Shown: piece after piece, positions 26,086 through 33,415 of the stretch
Numbering within the stretch: position 1 is the stretch's first letter
Layout: each line of letters begins with the position of its first letter
DNA from: Candidatus Tidjanibacter gallistercoris
Lineage (GTDB): Bacteria > Bacteroidota > Bacteroidia > Bacteroidales > Rikenellaceae
DNA: 33,500 bases
NCBI GenBank assembly: GCA_019114205.1
Contig: DXFY01000041.1
Span: forward strand, 1-33,500
Direction of reading: 5' to 3'
Program-made: the position numbers and the translations under genes
The notes under the pieces: model-generated
Told to the model about the DNA's origin: nothing
Seen by the model: the letters and a program-made list of their open reading frames with translations, nothing else
The model's database searches: none

Positions 26086-26880
26086 TCAGCGTTCCGCGCG
26101 CTTGGCCTCCTGCCAATACGCTTCCATCTCTTCGAGGGGCATCTTCGTCAGTTCCACACCCTGCTCGTCAGCCCGCCTTTCGATATGTTCGAAACGGCGG
26201 ATGAATTTCTTATTGCTCCGTTCGAGCGCATTTTCGGGGTCGATACCGTACAGACGCGCCATATTGACCAAAGCGAACAACAGGTCGCCCAGCTCCTCTT
26301 CCGTCCGGTCGCGGTCCATCCGTCCGATTTCCTGCCGGAGTTCGTCCGTCTCCTCCTGCACCTTCTCCCACACATCCTCGCGTCTGCCCCAGTCGAAACC
26401 GGCAGCAGCAGCCTTCTGCCCGATGCGGAACGCCTTCACCATGGCCGGAAGGCTGCGCGGTACGCCCGACAGTACCCCCTTGCGGGCCTTGCGGTCTTTC
26501 TTGCGTTTTTCGGCCAGCTTCAGCTCCTCCCAATTATGAATCACCTGCCCGGCACTGTCCGCCTCGACATTGCCGTAGACATGGGGATGCCTGTATATCA
26601 ACTTATCGCACAACGCATTGGCCACATCGCCTATATCGAAGCGTCCCTGTTCGGCCCCCATGCGGGAGTAAAAAACGATATGGAGCAGCAGGTCGCCCAA
26701 CTCTTCCCGGATGCCGTCCATGTCGCCGTCCGTTATCGCATCGGTCAGTTCGAACGTTTCCTCTATGGTATTGTTGCGCAGGGACTCGAACGTCTGTTCC
26801 CTGTCCCACGGGCATTCCACCCGCAGCCTGTCCATCACTCCGAACAGGCGCTCCATGGCCTCGAGCTGTTTCTCGTACAT
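26086..26880 (-). CDS. mazG: Nucleoside triphosphate pyrophosphohydrolase MazG
   Basis: This cytoplasmic house-cleaning enzyme hydrolyses (d)NTPs to NMP and pyrophosphate, limiting misincorporation and modulating the stringent response. The 264-residue protein has two MazG all-alpha domains: N-terminal (~25-110) with CPWDREQTFESLRNNTIEETFEL and the metal-binding EELGDLLLHIVFYSRM, and C-terminal (~160-245) with DVWEKVQEETDELRQEI and EEELGDLLFALVNMARLYG. Length and both EExxE-type metal sites are normal. It starts 60 bases after the YdeI-like gene on the same strand. Confidence 0.97.
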   Translation of the reverse strand: MYEKQLEAMERLFGVMDRLRVECPWDREQTFESLRNNTIEETFELTDAITDGDMDGIREELGDLLLHIVFYSRMGAEQGRFDIGDVANALCDKLIYRHPHVYGNVEADSAGQVIHNWEELKLAEKRKKDRKARKGVLSGVPRSLPAMVKAFRIGQKAAAAGFDWGRREDVWEKVQEETDELRQEIGRMDRDRTEEELGDLLFALVNMARLYGIDPENALERSNKKFIRRFEHIERRADEQGVELTKMPLEEMEAYWQEAKRAER

Positions 26881-26940
26881 AGTCTATCGGTTTTTCGTTA
26901 TCGTTTCTCTTTCCAACCGCCTCCCGCAACGGGATGCCGG

Positions 26941-27549
26941 TCATTCCTTCCGGTCGCTGCCGTGCGCTTCAGCCTGCCGCTCCCGGTCGGAAAGCCTCCC
27001 TCCGTCGTCCCATGCTCCGTACATGACGTTCCGCCGGGTACTGTCCACCAGCTTCCGGAGTCGCCGCTCGAACAGTTGCGTGCCCCTTTTAATCTGAACG
27101 GTATTGACCCGCACTCGTTGATACAGAGGCGGAAACCGCTGAAAGTTCCGCCACACGGCGTCGTCTTCCTGCAACGCGGCACGCACATCGTCGTCTATCC
27201 GGAATCCCGACGCATCCATGTCCGGCAGCACACGCCGCCCCCTGTCGGTCATCAGGCCCAGTCGTTCCAACCGGCGGCAGCGTTCCTTGTTCAGTTCCGA
27301 CCACCGGCCGTTCTTCGTCCTCGGCGAAATGCGCTGGAGGTTGATGCCCCCGTCGCCGGCCTTGCAGGTCGAATCAATCCATCCGAAACACAGCGCTTCC
27401 TCCACCACGTCGAGGTAGGCGAGCACATCCGGCTGCGGGCGTCCCCGCTTGCAGGCCACCCAGCATTCGCGTTCCGTCTCGCCGTTCTCTTCCAGCCACC
27501 GGCGCAGCTCCGCGCGGGAGCGGAAATAAAAGACATGTTTCGGTTCCAT
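26941..27549 (-). CDS. YdeI/OmpD-associated (OmdA) family protein
   Basis: The 202-residue cytoplasmic protein has the 'bacteriocin-protection YdeI/OmpD-associated' family layout: FYFRSRAELRRWLEENG, then VEEALCFGWIDSTCKAGD, NLQRISPRTKNGRWSELNKERC, and a C-terminal helical region with DDDVRAALQEDDAVWRNFQRFPP. Function is not established; the name comes from genetic links to bacteriocin resistance and porin regulation in enterobacteria. It has a charged, probably disordered tail. It is first of the string ydeI-like, mazG, PDZ, gamma-CA. No clean promoter box is visible upstream, though TTTG/TAATTTTA-like sequence occurs near 27625-27640. Confidence 0.85.
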   Translation of the reverse strand: MEPKHVFYFRSRAELRRWLEENGETERECWVACKRGRPQPDVLAYLDVVEEALCFGWIDSTCKAGDGGINLQRISPRTKNGRWSELNKERCRRLERLGLMTDRGRRVLPDMDASGFRIDDDVRAALQEDDAVWRNFQRFPPLYQRVRVNTVQIKRGTQLFERRLRKLVDSTRRNVMYGAWDDGGRLSDRERQAEAHGSDRKE

Positions 27550-27876
27550 ATCATATCATCGCATCGCTCAACAGGACGCACCGGGTCGCACCGCATCCGG
27601 CACCGTCCGTTCTCGTCCGGAGCGTAAAATTACAAAAAAAGACGCTGTGCCGACCGCCGGGATACGATTTCCGAACGCATCGTCTCCCTGCCCCGTCGGA
27701 ACGGTATCGGCAACCGCAACGGTCGGCAGCAAAGAAACCTCCGTACCGCCGCGCCCCATACGGATTCCAAACGGGAGCCGTCCGCCGCGAGGCCGGCCCC
27801 CGTTCCTTCGCCGGCAGCACACCCTATCTGCTTCCAGGGCCACAATCTCGCATCGGCCTCACAACGGAACAAGGCC
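27550..27876. other. Intergenic spacer, nothing found
   Basis: This GC-rich spacer lies between the YdeI-like gene and the hairpin closing the desulfidase transcript. Open frames on both strands are Arg/Pro-rich and unrecognisable. Confidence 0.5.
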
Positions 27877-27927
27877 GAAACGACAGCAACCGCGGGAGTC
27901 AGAAAATCCCGCGGTTGCTGTCGTTTC
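27877..27927 (-). terminator. Very long perfect hairpin downstream of the cysteine desulfidase gene
   Basis: A perfect 21-base inverted repeat (27877-27897 with 27907-27927) encloses a 9-base loop, 15 bases after the stop codon. The stem includes GACAGCAACCGCGGGA. The minus-strand exit of the stem ends in GTTTC with little further U-tract. A terminator or 3'-end stabiliser is the natural reading. Confidence 0.7.
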
Positions 27928-27942
27928 CCGTTCTGGAAAAGA

Positions 27943-29244
27943 TTACGCTCCTTTGGAGGTCATGATATCGAGAATAAGCCGGTCGGTCTGCGTCATGCCC
28001 TCGCGGCCTATCTTCGTAAGATTCAGTATGGATTTGTCCACATCCTCGTCGATGATGCCCTCGGCGGCGGTCACGCACCTGTGCTCCATGGCGAGCATGG
28101 CCGAAAGTACCGACGTGGAAATGCCGCTGGCCACCTTGAGGGCGCAGCTCGGCTTTGCCCCGTCGCAAATCATCCCGGCAAGGTTGGCAATCATGTTCTT
28201 CACGGCATACGACACCTCATCGTAGCCGCCGCCCATCAGGTAGGTGATGCCGCAGCTCGAACCCGTTGCAGCCACCACGCATCCGCAAAGCGCCGAAAGC
28301 CGGCCGAGGCTCTGTTTGATATAAATGACCGTCAGGCTGCTGAGAACGAGCGCCCGGATTTTCCGTTCCTCCGACGCTCCGGACTGCTCGGCATAAACCA
28401 CCACCGGCAGCGTGGACGATATGCCCTGGTTGCCGCTGCCCGAATTGCTCATCACGGGTATCATCGCCCCGCTCATGCGCGCGTCGCAGGCACCCGAAGT
28501 ATAGGACAGGATGCTCGACAGGATACCGTCGCCCATGATGCGGCGTTCCATGTCGCCCCGCAGCAGCCGTCCAAGCGAATGGCCGTAATCGCCCGTGAAG
28601 GATACCTCCGCGGCATGCTTGTTCATGTCGGCCGCCTTCCGGATGAATTCCAACTCGTCCAGCGGAGCGGTATCGGCGAAGTCGAAAACCTTCTTCAAAC
28701 TCAGCGTACATTCGCCCCCGGCGCAGGAAGCGCCCGCTCCGGCACACTTTTCCAGCAGGACTTCCCCGTTGCGTTCGATACGTGTAAATCCCGTATGGCT
28801 CTTCTCGATAATGGCCAGCGCCCGGTCGTCTCCCGCAGCCGCCTCCACTTCGATGTACAGGATGTCGCAGCCGCCCTGCTTGAGCCCTATCCCGATGGGG
28901 GTGCTCTCCATGTACTTGCGCCCCTCCTGCACATCGGCGGGCTTTACGTCGCGCAGCACTTCGAGGCCGTATTCCGACTTTCCGAACAGCGCCCCCAGCG
29001 CCACGGCGATGGGAAGCCCTATCATGCCGTCCGTACCGGGAATGCCCACGCCCATCGCATTCTTGAGCATGTTGGCGCTCAACTGAACGGAAATGCGTTC
29101 GGGCCGACGGCCGAGCACCTCCGCAGCGCGCGCCGTACAAAGCGACACGGCAATCGGTTCCGTACACCCTATTGCGGGCACTATCTCCCTGTTCATCAGG
29201 GCTATTATCGAACTGCGTTCGGCAGGTGAAATCTTACAAGCCAT
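27943..29244 (-). CDS. cyuA: L-cysteine desulfidase family protein (CyuA/YhaM, UPF0597)
   Basis: This cytoplasmic iron-sulfur lyase family degrades L-cysteine to pyruvate, ammonia and sulfide. The 433-residue protein is related to serine dehydratase alpha chains: AIGCTEPIAVSLC near the start, SANMLKNAMGVGIPGT, the loop IPVMSNSGSGNQGISSTLPV, and the C-terminal GMICDGAKPSCALKVASG. Cysteines in the first and last of these are the likely [4Fe-4S] ligands. Length is typical. It stands alone between a promoter box at 29266 and the long hairpin. In gut Bacteroidota this activity contributes to sulfide production. Confidence 0.93.
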   Translation of the reverse strand: MACKISPAERSSIIALMNREIVPAIGCTEPIAVSLCTARAAEVLGRRPERISVQLSANMLKNAMGVGIPGTDGMIGLPIAVALGALFGKSEYGLEVLRDVKPADVQEGRKYMESTPIGIGLKQGGCDILYIEVEAAAGDDRALAIIEKSHTGFTRIERNGEVLLEKCAGAGASCAGGECTLSLKKVFDFADTAPLDELEFIRKAADMNKHAAEVSFTGDYGHSLGRLLRGDMERRIMGDGILSSILSYTSGACDARMSGAMIPVMSNSGSGNQGISSTLPVVVYAEQSGASEERKIRALVLSSLTVIYIKQSLGRLSALCGCVVAATGSSCGITYLMGGGYDEVSYAVKNMIANLAGMICDGAKPSCALKVASGISTSVLSAMLAMEHRCVTAAEGIIDEDVDKSILNLTKIGREGMTQTDRLILDIMTSKGA

Positions 29245-29265
29245 ACATCATATCTTTATTGCTTG

Positions 29266-29273
29266 CAAATATA
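29266..29273 (-). promoter_or_regulatory. -7 box of the cysteine desulfidase promoter
   Basis: TATATTTG on the minus strand (29273-29266) is a perfect TAnnTTTG element 22 bases upstream of the ATG. No good TTTG lies at the -33 spacing. Confidence 0.55.
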
Positions 29274-29464
29274 AACTTTTTCCCGAAAACATGCGGTTCG
29301 GCAACGCACGATTCGGACACAACGGCCGGGGACGGATGCCGCCGGTTTCTACCGGAAAAAGATTACCTGCGCAGTCCCTAAGTTTCGGAACATTCAGCAT
29401 ACGACTGTTTGCGTGAACGACAATACAGACAATTTTAGTCGATAAGCCGGCAAAGCTATTTTTC
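29274..29464. other. Spacer at the border of the AT-rich islet
   Basis: Base composition drops from GC-rich to clearly AT-rich within this stretch (around 29420). A 41-codon plus-strand frame (29291-29416) has no recognisable content. I see no gene. Confidence 0.45.
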
Positions 29465-29481
29465 TTATGATTATATCATAA
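29465..29481. repeat. 17-base palindrome
   Basis: TTATGAT-TAT-ATCATAA is a perfect dyad with 7-base arms. It lies just beyond the terminator of the small-peptide gene. It could be a regulator site or part of the islet border; no gene start is adjacent. Confidence 0.35.
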
Positions 29482-29491
29482 CATCAAAACT

Positions 29492-29519
29492 GTATCCACC
29501 TTTTTAGCAAGGTGGATAC
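29492..29519 (-). terminator. Terminator downstream of the small peptide gene
   Basis: A perfect 11-base stem (GTATCCACCTT 29492-29502 with AAGGTGGATAC 29509-29519) encloses a 6-base loop, 91 bases after the peptide stop codon. On the minus strand it is followed by AGTTTTGATG, a short U-tract. Confidence 0.7.
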
Positions 29520-29610
29520 GAATATTCTATGCTCTCGCCACACTTTATAAGTCAGACAGACACACGCTGCAAACTCGCAGGTTTTCAAACCGCTGCAATT
29601 CTAATTCTAT

Positions 29611-29790
29611 TTAGTAACAGTAAAAGTAGGTAACCCGCGATTGTGCAAAATCCGTACAATTATTTGCTGGTTGATTGGTTTGGTCTACTGCCGTAACGAC
29701 TTTGCCTCCGCCCAATACGTAGCTCTGTCTGTTCCGTTCCAATACTTCGATGGTCTCCTTTCCGAAATTCCAACTTCGTTTTTTCGTCAC
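29611..29790 (-). CDS. Double-glycine leader peptide, putative RiPP/natural-product precursor
   Basis: This short ORF starts with GTG (29790) and ends at TAA (29611), 59 residues. The leader reads TKKRSWNFGKETIEVLERNR and ends YVLGGG at 24-29. The pattern 'KK.....GKETIxxLE...(9)..GGG' closely resembles leaders of the Bacteroidota GG-type natural-product/class I lanthipeptide precursor families. The predicted core, residues 30-59, starts KVVTAVDQTNQ, has cysteines at 45 and 58, several Thr/Ser, and an aromatic end TYFYCY. There is an in-frame stop upstream of the GTG and no ATG, so GTG is the only reasonable start. The gene lies 177 bases behind the S41 protease gene on the same strand and has its own terminator. 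No modification enzyme or ABC transporter is within the window. It could be a bacteriocin-like or signalling peptide, a protease substrate, or an orphan precursor. Confidence 0.75.
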   Translation of the reverse strand: MTKKRSWNFGKETIEVLERNRQSYVLGGGKVVTAVDQTNQPANNCTDFAQSRVTYFYCY

Positions 29791-29967
29791 GGTTAGTTGC
29801 TTTTAAAATTGACTTATGTTTTTTTCAATTATATCTCCACTAAAAATAAGAATATAATGCTGAAAAAAACAAGCAACTACCGATGTTTTTCAATATTTCA
29901 TATAATTACTTCTCTTAAATTCAGTTGCCGTCGTACAGAACAAACAATTCCTGAAATACTTCGTCTA
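29791..29967 (-). promoter_or_regulatory. AT-rich leader region of the peptide gene
   Basis: The gap between the S41 protease stop and the peptide GTG is strongly AT-rich, with TTGC near 29878 and TATATTC near 29855 on the minus strand as possible promoter boxes about 17 bases apart. The GTG has no Shine-Dalgarno; the leader just before it is A-rich (AAAAGCAACTAACC), as is common for Bacteroidota translation. Separate transcription from the protease gene is possible but not proven. Confidence 0.3.
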
Positions 29968-31815
29968 TCAAGGCAGCATCCGTATGTATTCCAACCCTTT
30001 TCCCAACACCTCGTCCCGTCCGTCCAGATAGCCTTCCAGGGTCGGTTCGATGTAGATATCCGGCAGGACGCCGACACCGTGATGTCGGCTGCCGTCCGCG
30101 TTGGTGACGTAGTTGGCCGTCAGATTAAATGGAAATACCGGCAAGCGGTACTGCGTCGCATCGCCGTTCGTACCGCACGACTCGGAACCGACGATGGTTC
30201 CCAACTCATAGCCCTTGACGAGTATGAGCACCGTCTCGGCCCAACTCATCGCATGATAGTCGCTGAGGAATACCACGGGAACGTTCAGGCGGGGAGCAAC
30301 GGGTTCGAGAAATTCGTTGCTCTGCACGTAACGTACCTTCTCGCGGTTCGGAAAACACGTTACGGGTGTGGAAATGAAGGACGTCGGCAGCGGTTCCTCG
30401 GTCAGATGCCCCAGCACCTTGTCGAAGTCGAGCATGGGATAACCGCGCAGGTCGAAAACGATGCCCCGCATCGAATGGAGCGTATCGAGTGCCGCGGCGA
30501 ACTCTTCGTAGTTCGCGTTGCGTTGGCAGGGGCGTATGACGGCTATGCCGTCGTCCGTGTAGGAGATGAACGGCCCTTCTTCCGGTCGTGAAACGTAAGG
30601 GGCCGGTAACGATGCCACCAATGTATCCTGTACGATATCGCCCGACGGAGTGCTGTAGGTGACTGTCATCTCGGAACCGCAATAAAGATACGAAGCTATG
30701 GTACGCGGTAATGCCGAATACAGAGCGCTGCGGCGGTTGCTCGAATTTACCTGCCGCGCGGCATCGTCCAGAAGTTCGTGTATGTCTCTGCCGTCTACTT
30801 TCTGCAATATACTGTTGACCGGTATGTCGGCTCCGCAATCGGGTGCGACCGCTTCGATGATTACGTTATTGTCTACGATATTCAGGTGAAGCGGTAAATA
30901 GGAATACGACACATACATTCCTCGAAGTTTCGTTTTCGGCCAGGACATCTGCAATATCAAGTGTTCGTCGCGAACGTCGTTCATGGCTTCGAGTATGGTT
31001 TCCGCATGCAGCAGAATATTTTTTTCAATGTATTCCGTTTTCTCTATTTCCCATACCGAACCCAGTATTTCCGTTAGCTTTTCGTTCCAGTCGGGTATGT
31101 CGATTTCTGCATAGGGATAGAAATGCTGTATGATATTCCAACGGGTAATGATGTCCGCCAATCTGAAATTTCTGTTGTCATACGGGTAAATGTATTTCCC
31201 GCTCTGCTGTCTAATGTCTTTCCACTCTTTCTTTGCGGTTTTCAGCAGTCGGTCGGTCTCCTTTTTCGAGAAGGCGTCCTGCCGCTCGGCATGCGGCAGG
31301 TTCAGATAGAACCCGTCGGCTACGGGGTAGGAATAAACCCTCCCCGCCTGCGGCGTATCGGGTGTACCGTCGCAGGCACGAAGGGTGATATAGAACGGGT
31401 CATAGTCGCGGTACTCCTTGTATAGCATTCGGACCACTTTGGGAATTTCTATTTTCCCGCCTCCCGTGTGTTCTTTATAGTAATATTCTTCGGGCACGCC
31501 TGTCAACGGCCCTTGTCCGGCCTGCGGTTCGGCCGTAAGCGTAGCATTAGGGGCGAGCACGGCCATATCGGCCATTACCTGCTGCAGGTCGCCCGTTTCG
31601 GAAAGTCGGTTCACGAAGTGGAGACAGACGGCAAACCAATCCTCCTCGCTCCAGTCCGATGTATAAGGATTCGGCGAGTAGTAGCGCACGATGCCGTAGG
31701 TGCGGGCGAAAGCCGCGTAGTCCGATGTATCGACAGGGGTGTTGTCTGTGCCGGCCGCTCGTGAAGAGAATACGGCCGATAATACACACAATGAAATAAT
31801 AATTATTCGTTTCAT
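29968..31815 (-). CDS. Secreted S41-family serine protease
   Basis: The 615-residue protein has a signal peptide (MKRIIIISLCVLSAVFSSRA) and no lipobox, so it is periplasmic or secreted. An N-terminal helical/beta region of ~210 residues is followed by a helical bundle, a PDZ-like segment (~300-350, NSILQKVDGRDIHELL) and the S41 catalytic core: GIVFDLRGYPM (~451-461), nucleophile Ser524 in AMSWAE, then IVGSESCGTNGDATQYRLP and the family tail DGSRHHGVGVLPDIYIEPT...GRDEVLGKGLE. This is the S-x-A-E branch (IRBP/tricorn-like), which lacks the Lys of the CtpA branch. H285 (RDEHL) may complete the site. It has a strong promoter with an operator-like dyad and is followed by the GG-peptide gene. Possible roles: processing or destroying peptides. 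Confidence 0.88.
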   Translation of the reverse strand: MKRIIIISLCVLSAVFSSRAAGTDNTPVDTSDYAAFARTYGIVRYYSPNPYTSDWSEEDWFAVCLHFVNRLSETGDLQQVMADMAVLAPNATLTAEPQAGQGPLTGVPEEYYYKEHTGGGKIEIPKVVRMLYKEYRDYDPFYITLRACDGTPDTPQAGRVYSYPVADGFYLNLPHAERQDAFSKKETDRLLKTAKKEWKDIRQQSGKYIYPYDNRNFRLADIITRWNIIQHFYPYAEIDIPDWNEKLTEILGSVWEIEKTEYIEKNILLHAETILEAMNDVRDEHLILQMSWPKTKLRGMYVSYSYLPLHLNIVDNNVIIEAVAPDCGADIPVNSILQKVDGRDIHELLDDAARQVNSSNRRSALYSALPRTIASYLYCGSEMTVTYSTPSGDIVQDTLVASLPAPYVSRPEEGPFISYTDDGIAVIRPCQRNANYEEFAAALDTLHSMRGIVFDLRGYPMLDFDKVLGHLTEEPLPTSFISTPVTCFPNREKVRYVQSNEFLEPVAPRLNVPVVFLSDYHAMSWAETVLILVKGYELGTIVGSESCGTNGDATQYRLPVFPFNLTANYVTNADGSRHHGVGVLPDIYIEPTLEGYLDGRDEVLGKGLEYIRMLP

Positions 31816-31830
31816 AAACTATATGATATT

Positions 31831-31862
31831 TTTAAGCATTTGCCTAACAGGCAATGCTTAAA
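31831..31862 (-). promoter_or_regulatory. Hairpin in the 5' leader of the S41 protease gene
   Basis: TTTAAGCATTTGCCT (31831-31845) pairs with AGGCAATGCTTAAA (31849-31862), a 14-pair stem with one bulged T and a 3-base loop, 16 bases upstream of the ATG. It lacks a U-tract on the minus strand. It contains the same AGGCAA/TTGCCT words as the dyad at 31898-31910, so it may be a second binding site for one regulator, or an RNA element controlling translation. Confidence 0.5.
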
Positions 31863-31897
31863 CTCAATAACATGGCTCATTAATTTAGGTTGATAAA

Positions 31898-31910
31898 AGG
31901 CAATTTGCCT
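31898..31910. promoter_or_regulatory. Operator-like dyad at the protease start site
   Basis: AGGCAA-T-TTGCCT is a 13-base perfect dyad placed where transcription should start (about 7 bases beyond the TAGATTTG box). Overlap with the start point suggests a repressor site. The word recurs in the hairpin at 31831-31862. Confidence 0.5.
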
Positions 31911-31913
31911 ATT

Positions 31914-31945
31914 CAAATCTAATAAGACGCAATATAAAATACAAA
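31914..31945 (-). promoter_or_regulatory. Promoter of the S41 protease gene (TTTG-N20-TAGATTTG)
   Basis: On the minus strand TTTG (31945-31942), 20 bases, then TAGATTTG (31921-31914) is a perfect match to the Bacteroidota consensus. The leader to the ATG at 31815 is about 90 bases, long enough for the regulatory hairpin. Confidence 0.8.
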
Positions 31946-32017
31946 CAATATACTCGTAAATTGTTCTCTGTCCGGCTTCTTGTTCGGCCCCCTCCGTTCA
32001 GTCCGCTTTTCCTTCGA

Positions 32018-33415
32018 CTATTCCCGCTCCGGAGCGGTCGTAAATGTCAGGTTCCTGCAGCTGTCGACAAGAGAATGACAATTATCGGCGAGGAAAAATA
32101 TGGGATTCATTTGCAAACCGTAAGTACACCCCGGTTCCAGCTTGTCCGGTTCCAGCTCTATCGCCAAACGGTAATCGTCGATATAATACGCCCTGCAGGC
32201 CGGAAGCAGTTTCACGTTCTCGTCGTCGCTGCCCGTAGTACCGCTGAAACTGTACCCGCCGAACATCGGCTGCGAAAACGTTATGATTATCTTGTCGTAA
32301 CCGGTTATGTCCGAACCCATCGCCGGATATACCTCCGTAATATACGGACTCCTCATCTCGTACTCTTTGACGACGGTCTCGATGTTGTCTGCGGTATAGT
32401 TGAAGAATGCCACGATTTGCGGCATAAAATCATCTATATGCGGATACTTGTCGCGGTTTTCGTAGAAGTGTTCCATAAAGGCCATGCTGCGCCCCATCCA
32501 AATATAGCCCTTGTCATCCGCTATTTTCAAATATACAGGGACATTCGCATCGTCTCTCTCTTTGTAATACATCATGGTACACAATTCATTGAACCATTCG
32601 CCTATCATGCTCTCAACAAAACCGTAACCGGCTGCACGCTGCTTGTCGTAGACATGCGGCAGTATCTTTTCGGCATACGGTATCATTAAGCTATAATACC
32701 CTCGTATGATATCGTTGCTGTAATGATGGCATAGCTCGTGCATCAGTATATATCCCGCAGTCCCCGTTGTATCCGGCAATCCCTCGGCGTCGGACGCTAT
32801 GCCCATCAACACGCCCTCCGAAATCATGTAATTGGACGGACCGTTTATCATACTGACATAGAATTTAATGTCTTCATCATAAGGTTTGCCGTAAAACTCC
32901 TCGAACCACGCCGTATCGACGCTGTTCACCAACGAATCCATGCGTTGTTCGGCTATGGCATAAAGGTCTCTGTGACTGTCGAACCATTCCTGAAAATCGC
33001 TCTCCTTATAAAAGCGGTTGGCCATCCGGATGAATTTGTCGAACTGTTCGGCCGTCCAACGATCATCGTATTTTTCGATGTCTTTTAATTTGTACTGTGG
33101 CCGAAGACGAAATTTCCCGTCTTTCAACTCCAGTAATTCAGCTGCTGTAGATACGGCATCGTAACTGATATGATACTTTTCCCGAAGTTCGCGTACATAC
33201 TCGATAGGTTCGCTGTTTTCGTATCGGGCGAACGTATTGACTATGTCCTCTTTGTAACTCGGAATCCTACACTGGGAATACTCCGGAGCGCCGATAAGGG
33301 CGAACATGAGGCTCGTCAGCTCGAAACGTTCCTCTACTTTGCTGCGTGTCTGCGAGTATGCCGTCTGGCTGAATACCAGTACGCATAACGACAAAATCAG
33401 AATCACTCTTTTCAT
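32018..33415 (-). CDS. Secreted HExxH metalloprotease-like protein (DUF4932-like)
   Basis: The protein has 465 residues from ATG 33415, chosen because MKRVILILSLCVLVFSQTAYSQ is a signal peptide; the longer frame upstream is spacer. A zincin motif HELCHHYSN (H226-E227-x-x-H230) follows a helical domain with NGPSNYMISEGV. A downstream glutamate in SMIGEWFNELC is a possible third ligand. This layout resembles the poorly characterised DUF4932-type secreted proteins of Bacteroidota. From about residue 360 there is an Ig-like beta domain (PYITEVYPAMGSDI, then IIITFSQPMF) of the SbsA/Ig-like kind. It has no lipobox. It is 202 bases upstream of the S41 protease gene on the same strand. Confidence 0.75.
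   Translation of the reverse strand: MKRVILILSLCVLVFSQTAYSQTRSKVEERFELTSLMFALIGAPEYSQCRIPSYKEDIVNTFARYENSEPIEYVRELREKYHISYDAVSTAAELLELKDGKFRLRPQYKLKDIEKYDDRWTAEQFDKFIRMANRFYKESDFQEWFDSHRDLYAIAEQRMDSLVNSVDTAWFEEFYGKPYDEDIKFYVSMINGPSNYMISEGVLMGIASDAEGLPDTTGTAGYILMHELCHHYSNDIIRGYYSLMIPYAEKILPHVYDKQRAAGYGFVESMIGEWFNELCTMMYYKERDDANVPVYLKIADDKGYIWMGRSMAFMEHFYENRDKYPHIDDFMPQIVAFFNYTADNIETVVKEYEMRSPYITEVYPAMGSDITGYDKIIITFSQPMFGGYSFSGTTGSDDENVKLLPACRAYYIDDYRLAIELEPDKLEPGCTYGLQMNPIFFLADNCHSLVDSCRNLTFTTAPERE

Noticed and set aside
25298-26116. 273-codon minus-strand frame as a single gene
   Set aside because: Its first part may be the true start of the PDZ lipoprotein, but it then runs out of frame through the gamma-carbonic-anhydrase gene, so the full frame is not real.
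29545-29610. In-frame continuation after the GG-peptide stop (reads ...LRVCSVCLSDL)
   Set aside because: Another 21 codons are open after the TAA and contain two cysteines, but there is no sign of readthrough or of a separate start; likely chance.
29797-30591. 264-codon open frame on the plus strand
   Set aside because: Antisense to the S41 protease gene and its downstream gap; no recognisable features.
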